Shown one piece after another: positions 1 to 4,935 of a stretch of DNA of 6,098 nt. This DNA comes from an uncultured Eubacteriales bacterium (GTDB taxonomy: Bacteria > Bacillota > Clostridia > Oscillospirales > Acutalibacteraceae): NCBI GenBank assembly GCA_900320925.1, contig ONUD01000254.1:1-6098 (forward strand), in the 5' to 3' direction. The position numbers were made by a program, and so were the translations under genes. How positions within the stretch are numbered: the first letter of the stretch is position 1; each line of letters begins with the position of its first letter. The notes under the pieces were generated by a model. That model was not told the DNA's origin and did not search any database. It worked only from the letters and a program-made list of their open reading frames with translations.

Positions 1-36
1 CGTGCAGAGGGACGTGCAGAGGGACGTACAGAAGAA
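1..36 (+). repeat. 12-bp tandem repeat coding EGR-type units
   Basis: Two identical 12-bp units (CGTGCAGAGGGA) at 1-12 and 13-24 are followed by a diverged third (CGTACAGAAGAA) at 25-36. They encode RAEG, RAEG and RTEE. The array probably extends upstream of the window. Such 12-bp in-frame repeats can vary in copy number by slippage without breaking the frame. Confidence 0.75.
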
Positions 37-150
37 CGCATGAAAATGCTAAAGCAAGCTATCGAAAAACTCAAAAGCATCACAGGGATTGATGCAATTA
101 TTGAAACTTTCAATATCACCGAAAGCGAACGCAAAATTCTTGCCATCTGA
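1..150 (+). CDS. 3' end of Rpn-type (PD-(D/E)XK) nuclease/putative transposase-like protein (partial)
   Basis: Only the last 49 codons and the TGA stop are visible; the gene begins upstream of the window. The peptide starts with the repeat RAEGRAEGRTEER, followed by a charged helix and a short C-terminal helix ending in ESERKILAI. Tandem E-G-R triplets followed by an amphipathic helix of this kind are typical of the C-terminal tail of Rpn-family recombination-promoting nucleases/putative transposases (PD-(D/E)XK fold), which are abundant in clostridial genomes. The catalytic domain is not in the window, so this assignment rests on the tail alone and another protein with an EGR-rich coiled tail is possible. 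A strong hairpin begins 7 nt after the stop, so this is the end of its transcription unit, independent of the operon downstream. Confidence 0.6.
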   Translation, partial: RAEGRAEGRTEERMKMLKQAIEKLKSITGIDAIIETFNITESERKILAI

Positions 151-157
151 ATGCTAT

Positions 158-201
158 CTCCCTCCCGAAAGACCGTTTTACAATGGCCTTTCGGGAGGGA
201 G
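158..201 (+). terminator. Intrinsic terminator-like hairpin after the nuclease-like gene
   Basis: A 17-nt left arm (158-174, CTCCCTCCCGAAAGACC) pairs with 185-201 (GGCCTTTCGGGAGGGAG) with one A-C mismatch, enclosing a 10-nt loop. The stem is long and GC-rich, but only three T residues follow directly, so it is an imperfect rho-independent terminator. It separates the upstream gene from the promoter at 240-268. Confidence 0.75.
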
Positions 202-239
202 TTTCGATTGAAAAGAACAAGTGCTTTCAAGGAAGTCTA

Positions 240-268
240 TTGACAAAACTATTGCCATAAACTATACT
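240..268 (+). promoter_or_regulatory. Sigma-A promoter of the four-gene operon
   Basis: The -35 box TTGACA (240-245) is a perfect consensus and the -10 box TATACT (263-268) differs from consensus at one position. The spacer is exactly 17 bp. The expected transcription start is near 275, giving a leader of about 45 nt before the ATG at 319. It lies just after the upstream hairpin and is the only evident promoter for the genes from 319 to 4583. No operator or riboswitch was recognised. Confidence 0.88.
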
Positions 269-318
269 TAAAGTGATGAAGAGTCTAATTTTTCACTTTG
301 ACCAATGAGGAAACATCT

Positions 319-2391
319 ATGATAAAATGCGAAAAATGCGGTGCAACTGTACCCGTGGAAAGTAAATTCTGCCTGAACTGCGGCAACAAGATTGACAGTA
401 ATGCTCCCAAGTACTTTTCTCTGGAGGAAATTGCCAGACAGCAGCAAGCACAGGAAAACAGTGCATTCAGTATTACGCCCGATACCCCTGACGATGATCC
501 TGAAAGCTACCTGCCACCCATCGGGGCAAAGGAACATTCCGAAATCCCTGTCGGAGAAATTGACCCTGAATATTTTAACCATAAACCCCTGCCCCATATA
601 CAGGCTGCGGATCCGCTGGAACTGCTCGACAGTAATACTCCCGAATTGCCGCCTATCGGGTTCAGTGACCAGATGCAGATACAGGATCTGAAAATGCCGG
701 AAGGAACAAAGTACTATCACGGCAGTGACATCATTCCACGCCATCTCCAGTTCCAGATCACTTCCTCCCCTCTGAGAAGTCCCGAACCTGCCCGTGTGCT
801 GTGGCAGGCTCAGTCCATGAAACAAAGTATTGTGCAGTATCTCCAAAGCGGTGCCGAGTCCCCTGAACACTTCTCTGTGATACCCGAAGAGGCTCATGTC
901 CGCCGGGCTGCGTCCCTGCAAGGCAGTCTTGCTGTTTCTTTTCAGACAATATTTGCCGATGAGTACATCCCCGAACAGGACAAGCCACGGCCAAAAAAAG
1001 TTTCTCTGGAAAAGACGGTACCACTCCCGTCTTCCAAGGTATCTTTAGAAAAAACACCGCCGCCTGTACAGGAAACCACAAAAGTGTCTTTAGAAAAAGC
1101 TCCTCCCCCCGTACAGGAAGTAACACCGCCCCCGCCACCTGTGCAGATACCTGAATTTACTCCGCCCCCTGTGGAGGTATCCGCATCACCGCCCCCCCAG
1201 CCGCCTCAGCCGCCTGTACAAGACAACCGCTTTGTGCAGGCCTCTATGAATGAAATCATGGCTGCTGACCGCAGGGAACGAACCGTGAAAGCATTTTCGG
1301 TTTTTGCCATGATCTTGATTGTCCTGCTGATCGGTGCGATCATTGCCATGGTCATTACGGGATATTACCGCTTTGACTCCGCCAGCCAGAAATTCTACAG
1401 CGGACGCTCTGCCGCAGGCATGACCATCCGTGAAGATACCAGCCAGGACGAAATAAAATGGGCCAATCTCAATAACGGCGGTCTTGCTGCCGAAGATGAG
1501 GACGGCAATGTGTATTACTCCAATACCAACGGCTGTATCTGCAAGCTGACTCCTGACGGCGGCAAGGAAGTCATCTACAACGGCTCTAAAACCAACCGCT
1601 ATATTTTTTACATCTGCCCCTTTCAGGACAGAATCTATTTTCTTTCCTCCATCACAGGCTCCAGCTACTCCGTCTGCTCGGTCAACAAGGACGGCAAAGA
1701 AATGAAAATCTATTCCCTGTCTGACAGACCTGCTGCTTTGTTTGTGCACGAAGGATTTTTATACTATGTCAGCGAGGATACGTCCAAAGTCAACCGTGTG
1801 GATCTCAAGACCGAAGCCGTTCAGACACTTTTCAGCACCCCTGCTTCCGAACAAATCAATGCCTTGTACATCATCGGCAAAAAAATGTATGTACAGTGCC
1901 TGCCCGAAGATTCCCTCGGCAATACTTACATCGTTGACACGGGCAATCCCTCTGATGTCACCAACCTGAACCTGACCTACATGGGAAAACAACTGGTGCC
2001 CATGTCGCTGTGCTTCTCGGAAAACAAACTGTTCATCGTGGACAGCAGCAATTACTCCGCAGGAAAGGTGTATTCTGCCGATATGGACGGCAGTAATGTG
2101 ACCTATCTCGGAGGAAGCAATATCTTCAAGATCGCCGCTTACGGAGATCTGCTGTACTACTTCTATATGACGGGTACCCTTGAAGAAACTCGTCAAGCTC
2201 TTGCAGCAGGGGATCTCTCCAATATGCTTTCACTGGGCGTCATGAGAACGGACGGCTCAGGCCAGTATGATGTCAAAGCAGGAGATATTCTGCGTTACTC
2301 CTTTGCCGGAGGACGGTTCTACTATATCGGCTTCTCTGATGAGGTCATGAGTATGCTGCCTGACGGCACGGATATACAAACAGTAAATTAA
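319..2391 (+). CDS. Membrane protein: zinc ribbon, KVSLEK/proline-rich linker, TM helix, beta-propeller-like outer domain
   Basis: The 690-aa protein has no N-terminal signal peptide. Residues 4-21 form a zinc ribbon (C4xxC7, C18xxC21). A long polar linker follows, with LPPIG twice, three KVSLEK motifs (from residues 227, 240 and 255) and a Pro-rich stretch to about 305. The DRRERTVK segment precedes one hydrophobic helix (about 327-348), so by the positive-inside rule the zinc ribbon is cytoplasmic and the C-terminus outside. The outer part repeats aromatic strands such as NVYYSN (397), RIYFLS (438), FLYYVS (480), LYY (612) and RFYYIG (666), as in DUF5050/propeller-type domains. Start choice: ATG 319 has GAGGA upstream at good spacing and puts CxxC next to the N-terminus. 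The in-frame TTG at 298 would add seven residues and has no SD. It is the first gene of the operon. Function is unknown; a transmembrane sensor or scaffold is an inference. Confidence 0.9.
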   Translation: MIKCEKCGATVPVESKFCLNCGNKIDSNAPKYFSLEEIARQQQAQENSAFSITPDTPDDDPESYLPPIGAKEHSEIPVGEIDPEYFNHKPLPHIQAADPLELLDSNTPELPPIGFSDQMQIQDLKMPEGTKYYHGSDIIPRHLQFQITSSPLRSPEPARVLWQAQSMKQSIVQYLQSGAESPEHFSVIPEEAHVRRAASLQGSLAVSFQTIFADEYIPEQDKPRPKKVSLEKTVPLPSSKVSLEKTPPPVQETTKVSLEKAPPPVQEVTPPPPPVQIPEFTPPPVEVSASPPPQPPQPPVQDNRFVQASMNEIMAADRRERTVKAFSVFAMILIVLLIGAIIAMVITGYYRFDSASQKFYSGRSAAGMTIREDTSQDEIKWANLNNGGLAAEDEDGNVYYSNTNGCICKLTPDGGKEVIYNGSKTNRYIFYICPFQDRIYFLSSITGSSYSVCSVNKDGKEMKIYSLSDRPAALFVHEGFLYYVSEDTSKVNRVDLKTEAVQTLFSTPASEQINALYIIGKKMYVQCLPEDSLGNTYIVDTGNPSDVTNLNLTYMGKQLVPMSLCFSENKLFIVDSSNYSAGKVYSADMDGSNVTYLGGSNIFKIAAYGDLLYYFYMTGTLEETRQALAAGDLSNMLSLGVMRTDGSGQYDVKAGDILRYSFAGGRFYYIGFSDEVMSMLPDGTDIQTVN
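997..1098 (+). repeat. Three KVSLEK linker repeats in the membrane protein
   Basis: The hexapeptide KVSLEK occurs at residues 227-232, 240-245 and 255-260 (nt from 997, 1036 and 1081). Copies two and three are followed by TPPPVQE or APPPVQE. The DNA copies differ mainly at third positions (CTG versus TTA for Leu, GTT/GTA/GTG for Val), so the peptide is better kept than the DNA. This suggests selection on a short linear motif. The motif resembles the VSL-x-K segments seen at the start of TerD-family proteins, but that is only a similarity by eye. Confidence 0.8.
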
Positions 2392-2410
2392 AAAGAAAGA
2401 GGATTTGATT

Positions 2411-3586
2411 ATGACAGTTGTAGATATCAGAACGATTCTTGCCGACAGAAATATCCAGCTTTCCGAGGTCAATGCAGACTGCATTTACTATCTGGAGGAA
2501 AAAAACGAGGACGGCCACAACAACCTGTTTATTTTAGAGTATGACCGCTCTTCCAAAAAAGAACGGCTGGTTGCCAATTATTCTCTGGAGGATCCCACAT
2601 TCGTGGAACATATGTTCGTGTTCCGCAGAACCATCCTGCTGGTACTGGAAAATGGCTCGAACAGCCTGTGGCTCATCGAACTTGACAAGAAAAACGGCAT
2701 GGAAAAAAACAGACGCAAGATCGTATGCACCGGCAGCTTTAAAGAATGCATGGCTCTTGACCAGACACATCTGCTCATCTATATGTCCCCCGACAGCGAA
2801 AATGCCGAAATGTTCCGCAAGTACAAAGAAGTAACAGGCTGTGACTGTCTTTGCTATCTGTACGACCTTGAGAACAATCGGAAACACTTTGTCAAATCCT
2901 CCCTCGTTGCCAGAACGGGATGCCGCAATATCAGGGTCATGGAGGTCAAAGGAGAAAAATATGTCCTGCTGCTGGACCCCTATGCCGATGAGAGCCTGAA
3001 AGAAACTTACTACAAGGAACAACGCTGGATCCACAGCGATATCAGGGACAATATCTGGCTGTGCCGGCTGGAGGAACTGGAAAAGGAACTGGAAACCGGC
3101 AAGGAAATTATCCATAAACGCTGCATTGCCAGTGCCGATATCAAGGCTCTGGTTCGCTACATGGGCATGGACAGCAATAAAATCTACTTCCGTGCCAAGG
3201 AATTTAAGAGCGGCACCGAGAAAATATGCAGCTATGATGCCGCTGCCAACCATCTGGAAGTCGAAACCACCCTCCATTCCAATGATGACAGTATTCTGTA
3301 CATCGTCGAGGAAAAGCCGTTCAAGCTTTTCTCCGTACTGGAGGGCGTCAAGCAAAAGTATGTCAAGGGACTGGTCAATTCTCAGGCAGAACTGGAATAT
3401 GACAGCGAAATGGGGGAATTTATGTCCTGCATGGATGACAGGTACATCATTGCCAACAGGGTTCTCCACAGCACCGAGGACAAAACCTCTTTTAACTACT
3501 GCTTTATCTATGACACACAGCTTGACAAATACGAAAGCTACTCCGGCAGCTCGTTTGTCAAAGAAAATACGTTGGTGCTGTACTGA
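2411..3586 (+). CDS. Soluble beta-propeller-like protein of unknown function
   Basis: This 391-aa protein has no signal peptide and no clear TM helix, so it is probably cytoplasmic. I do not recognise a named family. It repeats hydrophobic strands ending in an aspartate turn: NLFILEYD (38-45), LWLIELDK (86-93), CYLYDLEN (148-155), ICSYDAAA (272-279) and CFIYDTQ (from 364). This spacing and pattern is common in beta-propeller blades. A charged helix EELEKELETGKE (221-232) interrupts the strands. Start choice: ATG 2411 has AGAGG (2398-2402) 8 nt upstream; the in-frame TTG at 2405 is too close to it. The gap to the preceding gene is only 19 nt, and its stop overlaps the next start by 1 nt, so it is a middle gene of the operon. 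It may be a cytosolic counterpart of the outer propeller of the first gene (inference). Confidence 0.85.
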   Translation: MTVVDIRTILADRNIQLSEVNADCIYYLEEKNEDGHNNLFILEYDRSSKKERLVANYSLEDPTFVEHMFVFRRTILLVLENGSNSLWLIELDKKNGMEKNRRKIVCTGSFKECMALDQTHLLIYMSPDSENAEMFRKYKEVTGCDCLCYLYDLENNRKHFVKSSLVARTGCRNIRVMEVKGEKYVLLLDPYADESLKETYYKEQRWIHSDIRDNIWLCRLEELEKELETGKEIIHKRCIASADIKALVRYMGMDSNKIYFRAKEFKSGTEKICSYDAAANHLEVETTLHSNDDSILYIVEEKPFKLFSVLEGVKQKYVKGLVNSQAELEYDSEMGEFMSCMDDRYIIANRVLHSTEDKTSFNYCFIYDTQLDKYESYSGSSFVKENTLVLY

Positions 3587-4284
3587 TGGAACAGATCCTT
3601 TGCTTCGGGGATTCCAATACCTACGGCTACCGCTTTACCGACAGGGGACGCTTTGATGCACATACTCGATGGACAGGGCGGCTTGCTGAAAAACTGACGC
3701 CTTTCGGCTTCGGCGTGATAGAAAGCGGTCTGAACGGACGCACCACCATGTTTGACGAAACGGACAAAGACGGCAGAAATGGTTTGCAGGCACTGCCGGA
3801 GATTCTTCGGGAAAATGCCCCTGTCCGCTATGCCATCGTCATGCTTGGCACCAATGACTGCAAAACACAGTTCCACGCCTCTCCCCAAGAGATCACCGAC
3901 GGCATGGACAGAATTTTGCAATGCTTTGAAGAGCATACCCGTATGTTACTTGTCTGCCCTGCTTTGATTGACAAGGCGGTACTCACACACGGCTTCTCTC
4001 AAAGCTTCGATGAGGACAGTATCCCGAAATCCGCTGCACTGGAATCGAAATTCGCACAGCTTGCCGCAAAGCACCGCTGCCTGTTCCTTTCGGCGGTTCA
4101 TCTGGTCAGCACCGCCCAAACCGACGGAATCCACCTTGATGAAACAGGTCATGCCGTACTTGCACAGGCACTGTTCCAATGTATCAGACAGCATTGGCTG
4201 TCACACACCGCCCCTGCACCGCATACAATGGAATGTAAGGCAAATATGCCGAAAAATTCAGGAAATGCGGTGCAAAAACAATGA
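3586..4284 (+). CDS. SGNH/GDSL-family hydrolase (esterase/acyl hydrolase)
   Basis: The 232-aa protein shows all SGNH blocks: block I CFGDSNTYG with nucleophile Ser10, block II GLNGRT with Gly48, block III GTND with Asn90, and block V DGIH with Asp180 and His183. The family hydrolyses esters, thioesters or acyl groups by a Ser-His-Asp mechanism. The GLNGRTT segment and the DGIHLDETGH end resemble cytosolic arylesterase/acyltransferase-type members of about 210-220 aa. There is no signal peptide, so the enzyme should be intracellular, and the substrate cannot be told from sequence. After about residue 206 comes a low-complexity tail (TAPAPHTMECK onward) not needed for the fold. The ATG overlaps the previous TGA by one base and has only a weak SD, implying translational coupling. 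The stop overlaps the next start as ATGA. Confidence 0.93.
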   Translation: MEQILCFGDSNTYGYRFTDRGRFDAHTRWTGRLAEKLTPFGFGVIESGLNGRTTMFDETDKDGRNGLQALPEILRENAPVRYAIVMLGTNDCKTQFHASPQEITDGMDRILQCFEEHTRMLLVCPALIDKAVLTHGFSQSFDEDSIPKSAALESKFAQLAAKHRCLFLSAVHLVSTAQTDGIHLDETGHAVLAQALFQCIRQHWLSHTAPAPHTMECKANMPKNSGNAVQKQ

Positions 4285-4583
4285 GCAAATATGAACCTTA
4301 TCCGTCAGCACCGGAATGTGCTGACAAAGCAGACTGCAAAAAAACAGTCAAACACTATATTGACATCAACATCCCTGTTGACGTAATGCCCAAAGCAGAG
4401 GTGTGCGGCATTGAAACGGAATGCTGCGGTGAACCAACCGTGGTATGTGCCGATGGCGGCAAGCCGGATTCCTGCCATATCATCCTCGTGCAGAAGGTCT
4501 GCGTCAGAATCCCTGTCAAATATACCTTTGATTCCAAGGTCGGTCAGGGCATGGTAGACTGTTGTCACAAAAACGACAAATAA
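4281..4583 (+). CDS. Small cysteine-rich protein, last gene of the operon
   Basis: A 100-aa protein with ten cysteines (13, 19, 42, 48, 49, 56, 65, 74, 94, 95), two of the positions being CC pairs. It has no signal peptide or TM helix. Two similar beta-like segments stand out: YIDINIPVDVMPKAEVCG (27-43) and VCVRIPVKYTFDSKVG (73-88). I do not recognise a named family. Small clostridial proteins with a 'C-V-x-I-P-V' strand and Cys clusters exist, some suspected to be surface or spore-coat components, but that link is weak. The ATGA overlap with the hydrolase gene indicates coupled translation. A UUCG hairpin begins 5 nt after the stop, closing the operon. Its cysteines could bind metal or form disulfides; the sequence alone does not decide. 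Confidence 0.85.
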   Translation: MSKYEPYPSAPECADKADCKKTVKHYIDINIPVDVMPKAEVCGIETECCGEPTVVCADGGKPDSCHIILVQKVCVRIPVKYTFDSKVGQGMVDCCHKNDK

Positions 4584-4587
4584 CCCT

Positions 4588-4613
4588 CAAACGGCAGCTT
4601 CGGCTGCCGTTTG
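4588..4613 (+). terminator. Intrinsic terminator-like hairpin at the operon end (UUCG tetraloop)
   Basis: A perfect 11-bp stem, CAAACGGCAGC (4588-4598) with GCTGCCGTTTG (4603-4613), closes a TTCG loop, giving the very stable C(UUCG)G tetraloop. The T residues lie mostly inside the right arm, and the following TCATGTG is a poor U-tract. The stem's A-rich and T-rich ends would still allow terminator action. Confidence 0.82.
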
Positions 4614-4683
4614 TCATGTGTAAAATATGCAAAAAAATGTACGCAAATTTGTACACTATTTTTATAAAAAGTGCAAAAAAAGA

Positions 4684-4712
4684 TTGATTTAAAAGCGGAG
4701 ATTTAGTATAAT
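4684..4712 (+). promoter_or_regulatory. Distal sigma-A promoter of the zinc-ribbon repeat gene
   Basis: TTGATT (4684-4689) and the perfect -10 TATAAT (4707-4712) are separated by 17 bp. Start would be near 4719, leaving a leader of roughly 215 nt before the ATG at 4936. An A-rich run lies just upstream of the -35 box and could act as an UP-like element. Confidence 0.75.
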
Positions 4713-4820
4713 ATCCATATAGGCTTTTTTTGCCGATGGTTTTGAAGGAAAATTTTTGTTGTAATTCCCCTAAAAACAGCTTCTGATTTGTTCAAATGTA
4801 TAAAAAATGAGCAAATCCTA

Positions 4821-4849
4821 TTGAAAATCGGTGGAAAATTGCGTATAGT
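4821..4849 (+). promoter_or_regulatory. Proximal sigma-A promoter of the zinc-ribbon repeat gene
   Basis: TTGAAA (4821-4826) and TATAGT (4844-4849) are separated by exactly 17 bp. Start would be near 4856, leaving a leader of about 80 nt. With the distal promoter it gives two possible transcripts of different leader length; which one is used cannot be told. Confidence 0.6.
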
Positions 4850-4856
4850 TGTGTTA

Positions 4857-4897
4857 GGCAGTCCCTCTCCATGACAGAGCTATTTGTTGAAACTGCC
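4857..4897 (+). other. Possible leader hairpin next to the proximal transcription start
   Basis: GGCAGT (4857-4862) can pair with ACTGCC (4892-4897), and inside it CTCT (4865-4868) can pair with AGAG (4876-4879). The structure would sit at the very 5' end of the shorter transcript, where such stems often stabilise mRNA. The internal bulge is large and the fold is not verified. Confidence 0.35.
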
Positions 4898-4920
4898 CAA
4901 ACGATACGAGATCATAAACA

Positions 4921-4931
4921 AAGGCGGTGAT
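4921..4931 (+). promoter_or_regulatory. Extended Shine-Dalgarno of the zinc-ribbon repeat gene
   Basis: AAGGCGGTGAT matches the full anti-SD-complementary sequence AAGGAGGTGAT at 10 of 11 positions. It decides the start: the ATG at 4936 is at good spacing, while the ATG at 4930 is followed at once by TGA and the frame of 4936 is closed by that same TGA at 4933. Confidence 0.8.
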
Positions 4932-4935
4932 GTGA

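Larger units (their letters stand above)
4584..4935. other. 352-bp AT-rich intergenic region
   Basis: No convincing coding frame is seen. The region begins with the operon terminator, then holds an AT-rich stretch containing the inverted pair TGTAC (4638-4642) / GTACA (4651-4655). Two tandem sigma-A-like promoters follow (4684-4712 and 4821-4849), then a leader with a weak hairpin, and the ribosome site of the zinc-ribbon repeat gene. No riboswitch or tRNA was recognised. Its base composition is visibly more AT-rich than the flanking genes, as expected for regulatory DNA in clostridia. Confidence 0.7.

Noticed and set aside
298..318. TTG start at 298 for the first operon gene
   Set aside because: It has no SD; the ATG at 319 has GAGGA at correct spacing and puts the zinc ribbon at the N-terminus as in other proteins of this type.
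2534..3469. 311-aa open frame on the minus strand
   Set aside because: It lies wholly inside the 391-aa gene, shows no recognisable domain, and has no promoter or ribosome site; long antisense frames are common opposite genes with this codon bias.
3126..3656. 176-aa + strand frame overlapping the second and third operon genes
   Set aside because: Its translation is rich in Ser/Arg/Trp/Pro without motif, typical of a shifted frame, and it overlaps two well-supported genes.
4719..4820. Possible riboswitch or small RNA in the long leader
   Set aside because: No recognised aptamer core or strong stem was found by eye; only short A/T runs and a GGC-T7-GCC element at 4722-4734 are present.
4808..4825. 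Mini-ORF ATGAGCAAATCC...TGA sharing ten bases with the start of the Cys-rich gene
   Set aside because: Only five codons, no SD, overlaps the proximal -35 box; the ten-base match to 4281-4290 is likely chance in AT-rich DNA.
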